Shown here in pieces: positions 6,368-15,458 of a DNA stretch of 35,987 bases. The DNA comes from Methylobacterium oxalidis (lineage in GTDB: Bacteria > Pseudomonadota > Alphaproteobacteria > Rhizobiales > Beijerinckiaceae). Positions within the stretch are counted from its first letter, which is position 1. Each line of letters opens with the position of its first letter. The stretch is from positions 1 to 35,987 of the forward strand of contig NZ_BJZU01000084.1 in NCBI RefSeq assembly GCF_007992195.1, read 5' to 3'. The notes beneath the pieces were generated by a model. It worked only from the letters and a program-made list of their open reading frames with translations. It did no database searches and was not told the DNA's origin. Position numbers and translations under genes: made by a program.

Positions 6368-8803
6368 GTGTCGGAGATGGAGCCGAGCACCGGCGCGCGG
6401 GACGAGCATGCCGTCGAGACGGGCGCGGAGCGGGACGTCGCGCCCGCGTCCGGACGCCGGACTCCGGCCCGGGCGGCCGCCCCCCGCACGGCTGCCGCCC
6501 GCCGGTTGCCCGCATCCCGGAGCACGCCGGCACGCGCTCCGGCCGAGGCCGCCCCCGAGGCGGCGTCCGACGACTGGCCGGCCACGGCCGAGGCCGCCGA
6601 GGTCCGGCCGCAGCCCGCCGCGGACCTCGCCGGCAGCGACGCCCGCGAGCCGGTGCTGGAGGCGGGGCGCAGCCTGCGCCACTCGCCCGAGCGCTTCGTC
6701 AACCGCGAGCTGTCCTGGCTCCAGTTCAACCGGCGGGTGCTGGAGGAGGCGTCGAACCCCAATCACCCGCTCCTGGAGCAGCTGCGCTTCCTCTCGATCT
6801 CGGCCAACAACCTCGACGAGTTCTTCATGGTGCGCGTCGCCGGCCTGCACGATCAGGTGCGTGCCGGCCTCGTCGTGCCCTCGCAGGACGGGCTGACCCC
6901 CTCCGAGCAGCTCCTGCGGATCGGCCACGAGGTCTCGCGCCTCGCCGAGGACCAGCAGGCGCGCTGGCGCGACCTGAAGGCCGAGCTGCACGGCGCCGAC
7001 ATCGACCTCGTCGATCCGGGCGAGCTCACCGCCGAGCACGGGACGTGGCTGGAGGAGTACTTCCTCAACCACGTCTTCCCGGTGCTGACACCCCTCGCCA
7101 TCGACCCGGCCCACCCCTTCCCCTTCATCCCGAACCTCGGTTCCACCATCGCGCTGATGCTGGTGCGGCCCCGCGACGGGCGGGTGCTGCGGGCGCTGAT
7201 CCGCCTGCCCGCCGTGCTCGACCGCTTCGTGCGCCTGCCGGATCTGCCGGGCGACCCGGTCGCCCGCTTCGTCGCCATCGAGCAGGTGATCGTGAAGTTC
7301 ACCGGGCGGCTCTTCCCCGGCTACCTCGTCAAGGGCCAGGGCGCCTTCCGGGTGATCCGCGACTCGGACCTCGAGATCGAGGAGGAGGCGGAGGATCTCG
7401 TCCTGCACTTCGAGACGGCGCTGAAGCAGCGCCGCCGCGGCATCGTCATCCGTCTCGAGGTCGAGGCCGGGATGCCCGAGGACCTGCGCGCCTTCGTGAC
7501 GGACGAGCTCGAGATCGCGAGCGAGGCGGTGTTCCTGATCGAGGGGATGCTGGCGCTCAACGAGCTGTCGCAGATCGTCGGGATCGACCGGCCGGACCTC
7601 AAGTTCAAGCCCTACAACCCGCGCTTCCCCGAGCGCATCCGCGAGTCGGGCGGCGACGTCTTCGCGGCGATCCGCCAGAAGGATTTCATCGTCCACCACC
7701 CCTACGAATCCTTCGACTCGGTGGTTCAGTTCCTGGCCCAGGCCGCCCGCGACCCGCACGTGGTCGCCATCAAGCAGACCCTCTACCGCACCTCGTCGAA
7801 CTCGCCGATCGTCGCGGCTCTGGCCGAGGCCGCCGAGGCCGGCAAGTCGGTCACGGCCCTCGTCGAGCTCAAGGCCCGCTTCGACGAGGAGGCCAACATC
7901 CGCTGGGCGCGCAACCTCGAGAAGGCCGGCGCGCAGGTGGTGTTCGGCTTCGTGGAGCTGAAGACCCACGCGAAGCTCTCGATGGTGGTCCGGCGCGAGG
8001 GCGACCGGCTCGTCACCTACTGCCACGTCGGCACCGGCAACTACCACCCGATCACGGCGCGCATCTACACGGACCTGTCCTTCTTCACGGCGGACCCGGC
8101 CATCGCGCGGGACGTCTCCCGCCTCTTCAACTTCATCACCGGCTACGCGGAGCCGGCGGAGCTGGAGCGGATGGCGGTCTCGCCGCTGACCCTCAAGCCG
8201 CGGCTCCTGGAGCATATCGAGGCGGAGGTGGAGCACGCCAGGGCGGGCCGCCCGGCCGCGATCTGGATCAAGTGCAACTCGCTGGTCGACCCGCAGATCA
8301 TCGACGCGCTCTACGACGCGTCCTGCGCCGGCGTGCAGATCGACTGCATCGTGCGGGGGATCTGCTGCCTGCGGCCGGGCATCCCGGGGCTGTCGGAGAC
8401 GATCCGGGTCAAGTCGATCGTCGGGCGCTTCCTGGAGCACGGGCGCATCTACGCCTTCGGCAACGGGGTCGGGCTGCCGCACCCGAGGGCGACCGTCTAC
8501 ATCTCCTCGGCCGACCTGATGCAGCGCAACCTCGACCGGCGCGTCGAGGCGCTGCTGCCGATCCTCAACCCGACTGTGCATCAGCAGGTGCTCGACCAGA
8601 TCATGCTGGCGAACCTCCTCGACAACCGCCAGAGCTGGCGTGTACTGGCGTCGGGCGCGAGCGAGCGCCTGAAGCCCGCGGACGGCGAGGAGCCGTTCAA
8701 CGCGCACAAGTATTTCATGACGAACCCGAGCCTGTCCGGGCGCGGCAAGTCGTCGAAGAAATCCAGCCCCCGCGCGCTCAGCCGCCGAGCGCAGCGGACC
8801 TGA
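6368..8803 (+). CDS. ppk1: Polyphosphate kinase 1 with long N-terminal extension
   Basis: An 811-residue polyphosphate kinase that makes polyphosphate reversibly from ATP. The core starts near residue 107 (S-P-E-R-F-V-N-R-E-L-S-W-L-x-F-N) and contains the expected segments: SISANNLDEFFMVRVAG, the H-P-Y-E-S-F-D-S-V motif, K-Q-T-L-Y-R-T, and the H-A-K-L-S-x-V-V-R-R segment with an active-site histidine. The first 105 residues are an Ala/Pro/Arg/Glu-rich low-complexity extension not found in standard PPK1 (about 690-740 residues). The C-terminus has a short basic tail. The GTG at 6368 follows GGAGG by 7 bases; an ATG at 6377 is the alternative. ppx follows after 94 bp. Confidence 0.95.
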   Translation: MSEMEPSTGARDEHAVETGAERDVAPASGRRTPARAAAPRTAAARRLPASRSTPARAPAEAAPEAASDDWPATAEAAEVRPQPAADLAGSDAREPVLEAGRSLRHSPERFVNRELSWLQFNRRVLEEASNPNHPLLEQLRFLSISANNLDEFFMVRVAGLHDQVRAGLVVPSQDGLTPSEQLLRIGHEVSRLAEDQQARWRDLKAELHGADIDLVDPGELTAEHGTWLEEYFLNHVFPVLTPLAIDPAHPFPFIPNLGSTIALMLVRPRDGRVLRALIRLPAVLDRFVRLPDLPGDPVARFVAIEQVIVKFTGRLFPGYLVKGQGAFRVIRDSDLEIEEEAEDLVLHFETALKQRRRGIVIRLEVEAGMPEDLRAFVTDELEIASEAVFLIEGMLALNELSQIVGIDRPDLKFKPYNPRFPERIRESGGDVFAAIRQKDFIVHHPYESFDSVVQFLAQAARDPHVVAIKQTLYRTSSNSPIVAALAEAAEAGKSVTALVELKARFDEEANIRWARNLEKAGAQVVFGFVELKTHAKLSMVVRREGDRLVTYCHVGTGNYHPITARIYTDLSFFTADPAIARDVSRLFNFITGYAEPAELERMAVSPLTLKPRLLEHIEAEVEHARAGRPAAIWIKCNSLVDPQIIDALYDASCAGVQIDCIVRGICCLRPGIPGLSETIRVKSIVGRFLEHGRIYAFGNGVGLPHPRATVYISSADLMQRNLDRRVEALLPILNPTVHQQVLDQIMLANLLDNRQSWRVLASGASERLKPADGEEPFNAHKYFMTNPSLSGRGKSSKKSSPRALSRRAQRT

Positions 8804-8897
8804 GCCCGGGCTGCCGGGCCGGGAGGGAGCCGGCGCGGCGCCTGAGCGAAGCCGAGCCCGCGGCAGACGCCCGCGGGCCCGTAACGAGGGACATGCC

Positions 8898-10439
8898 TTG
8901 GGGCTCCAGCGCACCAACCTGACGCTCGTCCACTCCGACACGCCCGACGCGGACGAGCTTCTCGCCCCCGTCGCCATCATCGACATCGGCTCGAACTCGG
9001 TCCGCCTCGTCGCCTACGACGGGCTGACCCGCGCGCCGACGCCGCTCTACAACGAGAAGGTGCTCTGCGGCCTCGGTCGGAACGTGCTGACCACGGGCCG
9101 GCTCAACGAGGAGGCGGTGCGCCGCGCGCTCGCGGCCCTCGCCCGCTTCCGGGTGCTGTGCACGACCATGCGGGTCTCGCGCCTGTTCGTCCTCGCCACC
9201 GCGGCCGCCCGCGACGCCGAGAACGGCCCGGCCTTCCTGGAGGCGGCGGAGGCGGCCTGCGGGCAGCGGATCGAGCTGCTCTCCGGCCGGCGCGAGGCGG
9301 AGCTGTCGGCGCTGGGCGTCGTCTCGGGATTCCACGCGCCGGACGGCGTGGTGGGCGATCTCGGCGGCGGCTCGCTCGAGCTCGTGGACGTGCGCGGCGC
9401 GGTCGTCGGGCAGGGCGTGACCATGCCGCTCGGCGGCCTCGCCCTTCAGGACCTCTCCGGCGGCTCGCTCAAGAAGGCGAGCAAGCTCGCGCGCGAGCAC
9501 CTGAAGAAGGCGGCGCCGCAGCTCGAGACGCTGCGGGGGCGCACCTTCTACGCGGTCGGCGGCACCTGGCGGGCCCTCGCCCGCCTGCATCAGGCGGAAC
9601 GCGGCTACCCCGTCCACGTCATGCACGGCTACAGCGTCGAGCCGACGGACGAGCTGAACTTCCTGGAGATGGTCGAGCAGGTCGACGCGGCGCAGTTGCA
9701 GGAGGTCGAGTCGATCTCCGAGGCGCGCCGGCCGCTCCTGGCCTACGGCGCCGTGGTTCTGGAGGAGATCATTCGGGCCGGGCGCCCGCGCGAGGTCGCG
9801 ATCTCGGCCTCGGGCGTGCGCGAGGGCCTGCTCTTCGAGAAGCTCGACCGGGAGGCCCGCGCCATCGACCCGCTGATCGCGGCGGCCTCCGAGCTCAACC
9901 GGCTGCGGGCCCGCTCGCCCGCCCACGGGCTGGAGCTGCTCGGCTGGACCGACCGCTTCGTCGAGACCCTCGACGGGCCGGAGACAGCGGACGAGCGGCG
10001 CCTGCGCCACGCCGCCTGCCTGCTCTCGGACATCGGCTGGCGGGCCCACCCCGATTACCGGGGCGAGCAGAGCATCAACATCATCACCAACGCCTCCTTC
10101 GTCGGCGTCGACCATCCGGGCCGGGCCTACCTGGCGCTCTCCGCCTACTTCCGGCACGAGGGGGTGGCGCCCGAGAAGGCGAGCCCGATGCTGCGCAACC
10201 TCGCCGGCCCGCGCCTGTTCGAGCGGGCGCGCCTCGTGGGCGGGCTGCTGCGCGTCGCCTTCCCGGTCTCGGCGGGCATGGGCGGCACGCTCGACCGGCT
10301 CCCCCTCGCGGTGGAGGACGGCAAGGTGGTGCTGCGCCTGCCCGCGCCCTGGGAGGCCCTCGCCGGGGACCGCCTCCTCAACCGGGTCCGCGGCCTCGGC
10401 CGCATCCTCGGCCTCGACGGGCGCATCGAGATCGGCTGA
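8898..10439 (+). CDS. ppx: Exopolyphosphatase / guanosine pentaphosphatase family protein
   Basis: A 513-residue member of the Ppx/GppA family, which removes terminal phosphates from polyphosphate and, in some members, hydrolyses pppGpp. The actin-like ATPase fold is marked by the phosphate-1 motif I-D-I-G-S-N-S-V-R-L-V and the second motif G-D-L-G-G-G-S-L-E-L. The C-terminal third has an HD-type helical region (R-H-A-A-C-L-L-S-D-I-G-W). The only sensible start is a TTG at 8898, with a GAGG-type ribosome site about 8 bases upstream; the nearby ATG at 8893 is out of frame and stops at once. It forms a polyphosphate synthesis/degradation pair with ppk1. Confidence 0.94.
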   Translation: MGLQRTNLTLVHSDTPDADELLAPVAIIDIGSNSVRLVAYDGLTRAPTPLYNEKVLCGLGRNVLTTGRLNEEAVRRALAALARFRVLCTTMRVSRLFVLATAAARDAENGPAFLEAAEAACGQRIELLSGRREAELSALGVVSGFHAPDGVVGDLGGGSLELVDVRGAVVGQGVTMPLGGLALQDLSGGSLKKASKLAREHLKKAAPQLETLRGRTFYAVGGTWRALARLHQAERGYPVHVMHGYSVEPTDELNFLEMVEQVDAAQLQEVESISEARRPLLAYGAVVLEEIIRAGRPREVAISASGVREGLLFEKLDREARAIDPLIAAASELNRLRARSPAHGLELLGWTDRFVETLDGPETADERRLRHAACLLSDIGWRAHPDYRGEQSINIITNASFVGVDHPGRAYLALSAYFRHEGVAPEKASPMLRNLAGPRLFERARLVGGLLRVAFPVSAGMGGTLDRLPLAVEDGKVVLRLPAPWEALAGDRLLNRVRGLGRILGLDGRIEIG

Positions 10440-10980
10440 CGCCGCCCGCCCGGCGATGGGCCCGCGCGAGACGCGGCGCCGGCCGCCCCCGATGCACGAT
10501 CCGCGGCAGACCGAACGGCTGCCCCCGAGGTATCCGGGACAGCCTGCGTCGCGCTCACTCGGCACGCGCGCCGGCCAAGGCCGCAGCCGCAAAACGCAAC
10601 TGATCTTCGTCATACAATTTAAAGTAGAAACACGATGATGTGATCCGTTTTACTACCGACGATTGATCAAATTTTACCATTGTCCTCTCGCGTGACCGCT
10701 CCATCTCGCGTTCGGGCGCCGCATCCACCGCGGCGCAGCGAACGGGAGCGTGACATGGACACCCGCCGCGTCGCCGCGGCTCTCCGGACGGCAATGTCAC
10801 GCGAGGGATCGCGGGCAGGCTCCGGAGCGACCGCGGCAGGGACTCGCTGGCCGCTCGCCAGCGGTCGCAGGCGCGCAGGCCCTCCGTCCCGCACCCGATA
10901 ACAGATCCAGCCCGTACGGACCGCGCAACGCGGCCGGCCCCGCCGGCAGCGATGGGCGCTCCATGCCCAGAGGAGACGAC
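10440..10980. other. 540-bp gap with an AT-rich island
   Basis: Most of this gap is GC-rich, but about 10590-10685 is strikingly AT-rich for the window and contains TACAAT (10613-10618) and the palindrome TTGATCAA (10663-10670). It is probably promoter DNA for the genes that follow, but I could not pair a convincing -35 with a -10. One short open frame (10755-10901, 48 codons, GGGAG ribosome site) is possible but its product is low-complexity and Arg-rich. Confidence 0.5.
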
Positions 10981-11322
10981 ATGAACAGGGAATCCATCGG
11001 CAGCGCCGTCAAGGAGTTCGCCGGCGACGCGGAGAGCGCGCTCGGCGACGCCATCGGAGATCACGGCGCCCAAGTCGGCGGGCGCCTGCGAACCGCCGAG
11101 GCCCGCAGCGAGCGGATGCTCGCCGGCGCCCGCGAGACCGCCGGGCAGGCTGCCGAGGAGGCGAGGGGCCTCGCCGAGGACGTCTACCGCCGCGGCGAGC
11201 ACGCCGTGCGGGCCGGCGGAGAGGCGGTCGCCGAACAGGTCGGAGCCCGTCCGCTCGCCGCGCTGCTGGTCGCCGGGCTGATCGGCTACGGCCTCGGCCT
11301 GCTGATGCACAACCGCCGCTGA
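10981..11322 (+). CDS. CsbD/DUF883-like membrane-anchored stress protein
   Basis: A 113-residue protein. The first 30 residues (MNRESIGSAVKEFAGDAESA) resemble the opening of CsbD-family stress proteins. The middle is a charged amphipathic helix rich in Ala, Glu and Arg, and the C-terminus is a single membrane anchor (about 88-108, L-A-A-L-L-V-A-G-L-I-G-Y-G-L-G) ending in N-R-R. This helix-plus-C-terminal-anchor layout is that of DUF883 (ElaB/YqjD) proteins, some of which bind ribosomes at the inner membrane in stationary phase. The AGAGGAG ribosome site just before the ATG is one of the strongest in the window. It is followed 46 bp later by another membrane protein. Confidence 0.75.
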   Translation: MNRESIGSAVKEFAGDAESALGDAIGDHGAQVGGRLRTAEARSERMLAGARETAGQAAEEARGLAEDVYRRGEHAVRAGGEAVAEQVGARPLAALLVAGLIGYGLGLLMHNRR

Positions 11323-11368
11323 GCCCGCCCGCGCCGCGCTTCCCACATCGACAACCCGGAGTTCAATC

Positions 11369-12250
11369 TTGGCCCTCTCCTCTTCCGTCGCGCCGGGCGA
11401 GACCCGCGCGGTCCTGCTGCATCAGGTCTCCTGGGGCGCGATCCTGGCCGGCGCCGTCGCCGCCCTCGTCGCGCAGGTCATCCTCAACATGGTCGGCCTC
11501 GGCGTTGGCCTGTCGGCGCTCAGTGCCACGGGCTCGGGCAATCCGAGCGCGGGCACCGTCTCCCTCACGGCCGCCCTCTGGTGGGTCGGCTCCGGGATCG
11601 TCGCCTCGCTCATCGGCGGCTACCTGGCCGGCCGGCTCTCGGGCCGCCCCTCGGCCTCGACGGCCGCCTACCACGGCCTCGTCTCCTGGGCCGTCACCAC
11701 CCTCGTCGTCCTCTATCTCCTCACCTCGACGGTCGGCGGCCTGGTCGGCGGCGCCTTCGGCACCGTGTCGAGCGCGATCGGCGGCGCGGGCCAGGCGGTC
11801 GGCGGCGGCCTCCAGACCGCCGCCCAGGCTGCGGCGCCGAACCTGGACAAGATCTCGAACCCGCTCGAGGGCATCGAGCAGCAGGTGCGCCAATCCACGG
11901 GCGGTCAGGATCCGGCGGCGCTCCGCGACGCGGCAGTCGGGGCGGTCCGCGCCTACCTCTCGGGCGACGCCACCCAGAAGGCCGAGGCGGAGAACCGCGC
12001 GGCCGAGGCGCTCGCCAAGGCGCAGAACATCCCGGTCGATCAGGCGCGGGCGCAGGTCCAGACCTACCAGAAGCAGTACGAGCAGGCCGTGACGGAGGCC
12101 AAGCAGAAGGCGCAGGCCGCCGCCGAGGCGACGCGCAGCGCGGCGGCGCAGGGTGCGCTCTACGCCGCGCTGGCTCTGGTGCTCGGGGCGCTCGCCGCCT
12201 TCCTGGGCGGTCGCCTGGGCGCGGTGAAGCCGGACGCCTACCGGACCTGA
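11369..12250 (+). CDS. Four-helix membrane protein of unknown function (annotated PhnA-like in relatives)
   Basis: A 293-residue protein with three N-terminal membrane segments (about 20-48, 66-88 and 102-125, Gly/Ala-rich), a long hydrophilic Ala/Gln/Lys-rich coiled-coil region (about 150-255, with many K-A-E-A-E and K-Q-K-A-Q-A-A repeats), and a fourth membrane segment near 262-283. As I recall, similar Methylobacterium proteins carry a PhnA-like label; nothing here suggests phosphonate metabolism. The start is TTG at 11369, with GGAG 7 bases upstream. It probably forms an operon with the preceding DUF883-like gene, suggesting a shared envelope-stress role (inference). Confidence 0.75.
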   Translation: MALSSSVAPGETRAVLLHQVSWGAILAGAVAALVAQVILNMVGLGVGLSALSATGSGNPSAGTVSLTAALWWVGSGIVASLIGGYLAGRLSGRPSASTAAYHGLVSWAVTTLVVLYLLTSTVGGLVGGAFGTVSSAIGGAGQAVGGGLQTAAQAAAPNLDKISNPLEGIEQQVRQSTGGQDPAALRDAAVGAVRAYLSGDATQKAEAENRAAEALAKAQNIPVDQARAQVQTYQKQYEQAVTEAKQKAQAAAEATRSAAAQGALYAALALVLGALAAFLGGRLGAVKPDAYRT

Positions 12251-12267
12251 GGCCGCCGCGCTCCGGA

Positions 12268-12294
12268 TGCCCCGGTCCCGACGGGACCGGGGCA
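12268..12294. terminator. Perfect 12-bp hairpin terminator
   Basis: TGCCCCGGTCCC (12268-12279) pairs perfectly with GGGACCGGGGCA (12283-12294) around a 3-base loop, 18 bases after the stop of the membrane protein gene. It lies between convergent genes and can act on both strands. Confidence 0.7.
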
Positions 12295-12329
12295 CGCGAG
12301 CGTGACACCGAAGGCCACCTCGAAGACAA

Positions 12330-12359
12330 GGAGCCCCGGGGCCACGGGCCCGGGGCTCC
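12330..12359. terminator. Second hairpin between convergent genes
   Basis: GGAGCCCCGGG (12330-12340) pairs with CCCGGGGCTCC (12349-12359), with a small bulge and loop. It lies 38 bases past the stop of maeB on the minus strand, so it is probably the maeB terminator, with the hairpin at 12268 serving the opposite strand. Confidence 0.6.
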
Positions 12360-12396
12360 GCCGCTCGAGAGCCGCTGCCCGAATCCGCGCTGGTCC

Positions 12397-14730
12397 CTAC
12401 TCGGAGATCATCCCGACGCCGGCCTCGCCGCCCTCCTCGACCCGGGCCGGCGCGCGGGACTGGGCCTCCACCACCGCCGCGGCGGTGATGTTGACGATGC
12501 CGCGGGCCGTCACCGACGGCGTGAGGATGTGGGCGGGCTTCGAGGGCCCGATCAGCAGGGGCCCGACCGGGAGCGCGTCCGCCAGGACCTTGGCGAACTG
12601 GAAGGCGATGTTGGCCGCGTCGAGGTTCGGGAAGACGAGCACGTTGGCGGCGCCCTTGAGCCGCGAGCCGGGCAGGACCCGGTCGCGCACGAGCTCGGAC
12701 ATCGCCGAATCCGCCTGCATCTCGCCATCGACCTGAAGGTCCGGTGCGCGCCGCTCGATCAGCGCGAGGGCGTGGCGCATCTTCCTGGCCGAGGCGGAAT
12801 CCGACTGGCCGAAATCCGAGTGGCTGAGGAGCGCGATCTTCGGCGTCAGCCCGAAGCGCGTGACGTGGCTGGCGCAGGCGATCGCCACCTCGCAGATCTC
12901 CTCCGCGGTCGGGTCGTGCCGGACATGGGTGTCGGCCAGGAAGTAGGCGCCCTTCTTCGTCACGATCAGGCTCATCGCGGCGCACTCGGTGACGCCGGGA
13001 TTGAGGCCGATGATGTCGCGGATCGCCCGCAGCCGCGTCTCGAACCGCCCCTCCAGGCCGCAGATCAGCGCGTCGGCCTCGCCGCGATGGACCGCGATCG
13101 CGCCGATCACGGTCGTGTTGGTGCGCACCACCGTGCGGGCGGCGTCCGGCGTGATGCCGCGCCGCCCGGCCACGTCGAGGTAGGTCTGGACGTACTTGCG
13201 GTAGCGCGGATCGTCCTCGGGATCGATCAGCTCGAAATCCTCGCCCTGGCGCAGCGACAGGCCGAAGCGCTTGATGCGGGTGTCGATGACCCGCTGGCGG
13301 CCGACCAGGATCGGCTTGGCGACCCCGTCCTCCACGATGGCCTGGACCGCGCGCAGCACCCGCTCGTCCTCGCCCTCGGCGTAGATGACGCGCTTCGGCT
13401 CCTCCTTCGCCTTCGTGAAGAGCGGCTTCATGATGAAGCCGGAGCGGTGGACGAACCGGTCGAGGGACTCGGCGTAGGCCTGGATGTTGGCCACCGGCCG
13501 CCCGGCAACGCCCGAATCCATCGCGGCCTTGGCCACGGCGGGTGCGATGCGCAGGATCAGGCGCGGGTCGAACGGGCTCGGGATCAGCGAGCGCGGACCG
13601 AAGGGCCGGGCCTCGCCGCCGTAGGCCCGGGCCACCACGTCGGACGGCGTCTCGCGGGCAAGCGCCGCGATCGCCTTCACGGCCGCCTTCTTCATCTCCT
13701 CGTTGATCGAGGTGGCGCCGACGTCGAGCGCCCCGCGGAAGATGTAGGGGAAGCAGAGGACGTTGTTGACCTGGTTCGGGAAGTCCGAGCGCCCGGTGCA
13801 GATCATGGCGTCGGGGCGCTTCTCCTGCGCGAGGTCGGGCATGATCTCGGGGTAGGGGTTGGCGAGCGCCATGATGAGCGGGTTCTCCGCCATCTTCTCC
13901 AGGTACTCGGGCTTGAGCACGCCGCCGGCCGAGAGGCCGATGAACACGTCCGTCCCAGCGATCACGTCGGCGAGCGTGCGCGCCTCGGTCTCCTGCGCGT
14001 AGACCTCCTTCCAGCGGTCCATCAGCTCGGTGCGGCCCTTGTAGACCACGCCCTTGATGTCGGTGACGACGATGTTCTCGCGCTTGGCGCCGAGCGAGAC
14101 GAGCAGGTTCAGGCAGGCGATGGCCGCGGCACCCGCGCCGGAGGTGACGATGCGGACATCGGACAGCGGCTTGCCGGCGAGCTCCAGCCCGTTGAGGACG
14201 GCCGCCGCCACGATGATTGCGGTGCCGTGCTGGTCGTCGTGGAAGACCGGGATGTTCATCCGGGCCCGGCAGCGCTCCTCCACCTCGAAGCACTCGGGCG
14301 CCTTGATGTCCTCGAGGTTGATGCCGCCGAAGGTCGGCTCCAGCGAGCAGACCACGTCGACGAGCTTCTCGACGTCGGTCTCGGCGACCTCGATGTCGAA
14401 CACGTCGATGCCGGCGAACTTCTTGAACAGGACCGCCTTGCCCTCCATCACGGGCTTCGAGGCCAGCGGGCCGATGTCGCCGAGGCCGAGCACGGCGGTG
14501 CCGTTCGTGAGCACGGCGACGAGGTTCTGGCGGATCGTGAGGGTCGCGGCCTCCTGTGGGTCGTCGTGGATCGCCATGCAGGCGGCGGCGACGCCGGGGG
14601 AGTAAGCCAGCGCCAGGTCGCGCTGGTTGCCGAGGGGCTTGGTCGCCTGGATCTCCAGCTTTCCGGGACGGGGCAGGCGGTGATAGACGAGCGCCCCGGA
14701 CTTGAGATCCTCGGACATGTTGTCGGCCAT
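12397..14730 (-). CDS. maeB: Malic enzyme fused to phosphotransacetylase-like domain
   Basis: A 777-residue large-type malic enzyme that decarboxylates malate to pyruvate with NAD(P)+. The malic domain (about 20-430) shows L-A-Y-S-P-G-V-A, the catalytic K-A-V-L-F-K-K-F-A-G-I-D-V-F-D-I and the metal site F-H-D-D-Q-H-G-T-A-I-I, then a Rossmann region (V-T-S-G-A-G-A-A-A-I). From about 440 to 760 lies a phosphate-acetyltransferase-like domain, which in characterised rhizobial malic enzymes lacks transacetylase activity and affects oligomerisation and acetyl-CoA control. The ATG at 14730 fits the family N-terminus M-x-x-x-M-S-x-x-L. Cofactor preference cannot be read from the sequence here. Confidence 0.95.
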   Translation of the reverse strand: MADNMSEDLKSGALVYHRLPRPGKLEIQATKPLGNQRDLALAYSPGVAAACMAIHDDPQEAATLTIRQNLVAVLTNGTAVLGLGDIGPLASKPVMEGKAVLFKKFAGIDVFDIEVAETDVEKLVDVVCSLEPTFGGINLEDIKAPECFEVEERCRARMNIPVFHDDQHGTAIIVAAAVLNGLELAGKPLSDVRIVTSGAGAAAIACLNLLVSLGAKRENIVVTDIKGVVYKGRTELMDRWKEVYAQETEARTLADVIAGTDVFIGLSAGGVLKPEYLEKMAENPLIMALANPYPEIMPDLAQEKRPDAMICTGRSDFPNQVNNVLCFPYIFRGALDVGATSINEEMKKAAVKAIAALARETPSDVVARAYGGEARPFGPRSLIPSPFDPRLILRIAPAVAKAAMDSGVAGRPVANIQAYAESLDRFVHRSGFIMKPLFTKAKEEPKRVIYAEGEDERVLRAVQAIVEDGVAKPILVGRQRVIDTRIKRFGLSLRQGEDFELIDPEDDPRYRKYVQTYLDVAGRRGITPDAARTVVRTNTTVIGAIAVHRGEADALICGLEGRFETRLRAIRDIIGLNPGVTECAAMSLIVTKKGAYFLADTHVRHDPTAEEICEVAIACASHVTRFGLTPKIALLSHSDFGQSDSASARKMRHALALIERRAPDLQVDGEMQADSAMSELVRDRVLPGSRLKGAANVLVFPNLDAANIAFQFAKVLADALPVGPLLIGPSKPAHILTPSVTARGIVNITAAAVVEAQSRAPARVEEGGEAGVGMISE

Positions 14731-14796
14731 GGCCTTCTCTCCCTCGACGCCGCGCCTCCGCGCGGCCTCCCTCCGCGCCGTGACGGGGCGCGCCGC

Positions 14797-15417
14797 TTGA
14801 AGGCTCTGTTGCACCGCTTGCGGAGTGGGCGCAACCCGCACAACGAGACCCGGCTTCACCTGCGCCGGCTCGTCGCCAAACGCGGTTTCTCCATAGGCGC
14901 CTACTCTTACGGGCGGCCGCGGGTGCGCTTCGCGGAGTCCGGCCGGCACCTGACGATCGGCCGCTATTGTTCCATCGCCGACAATGTCGTGATCATGCTG
15001 GGGGGCGGGCACCGCACGGACTGGGTCTCGACCTACCCCTTCGCCGCCATGACCGGCCTGTGGCCCGGGGTGGAGGCGCCGCAGGACTACCACGCCTCGA
15101 AGGGCGACGTGGTGATCGGGCACGACGTCTGGCTGGGCTCCGGCTGTCTGATCCTGTCGGGCGTCACGATCGGGCACGGGGCGGTCGTAGGCGCGCGCGC
15201 CGTGATCGCCCGCGACGTGCCGCCCTACGCGATCGTCGCCGGAAATCCCGCGCGGGTGGTGCGCCACCGCTTCGACCCCGAGACGGTCGCGGCCCTCCTC
15301 GACTGCGCGTGGTGGGACCTTCCGCACGCGCGCGTCGCGGAGCTGGTGCCCCTGCTCCAATCGGGACGGACGGAGGAGCTGATCGCCGCCGCCCGCGCCG
15401 TTGCGGGGCGGGCCTGA
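14797..15417 (+). CDS. Hexapeptide-repeat acetyltransferase (CatB-related)
   Basis: A protein of about 206 residues with a left-handed beta-helix fold of the xenobiotic/O-acetyltransferase type. Visible features are L-T-I-G-R-Y-C-S-I-A-D-N, a family-typical G-G-G-H-R-T-D-W-V-S-T-Y-P-F loop with the presumed catalytic histidine, and the hexapeptide turns V-V-I-G-H-D-V-W-L-G and G-V-T-I-G-H-G-A-V-V-G-A. The end V-A-G-N-P-A-R-V-V-R is the usual closing of such domains. The acceptor is unknown: sugar, antibiotic and surface polymer are all possible. No ATG is available in frame; TTG codons at 14797, 14809 and 14818 compete, and I chose the first. It is divergent from maeB across 66 bp. Confidence 0.82.
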   Translation: MKALLHRLRSGRNPHNETRLHLRRLVAKRGFSIGAYSYGRPRVRFAESGRHLTIGRYCSIADNVVIMLGGGHRTDWVSTYPFAAMTGLWPGVEAPQDYHASKGDVVIGHDVWLGSGCLILSGVTIGHGAVVGARAVIARDVPPYAIVAGNPARVVRHRFDPETVAALLDCAWWDLPHARVAELVPLLQSGRTEELIAAARAVAGRA

Positions 15418-15458
15418 ATCCCGTAGGCGCTCAGGCGTCCACAGACGAGACCAGCCCC

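Noticed and set aside
6302..8986. An 894-codon minus-strand frame across ppk1
   Set aside because: It is a GC-driven shadow of a complete PPK1 gene with shadow-type composition (Arg, Asp, Val, Leu) and no motif.
10630..10655. A GAAAC...CGTT pair resembling the EcfG general-stress promoter
   Set aside because: The -35 lacks the GGAAC core and the spacer is about 14 bases instead of 16-17.
10755..10901. A 48-codon ORF with a GGGAG ribosome site
   Set aside because: The product is Arg/Ala/Gly-rich without hydrophobic pattern, and the region is probably leader or promoter DNA. It might still be a small protein, but I cannot support it.
11581..14796. A very long + strand open frame running antisense through maeB into the acetyltransferase gene
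   Set aside because: High GC keeps alternative frames open. The part before 14797 is Arg/Asp/His-rich low-complexity sequence with no domain, while the opposite strand encodes a clear malic enzyme.
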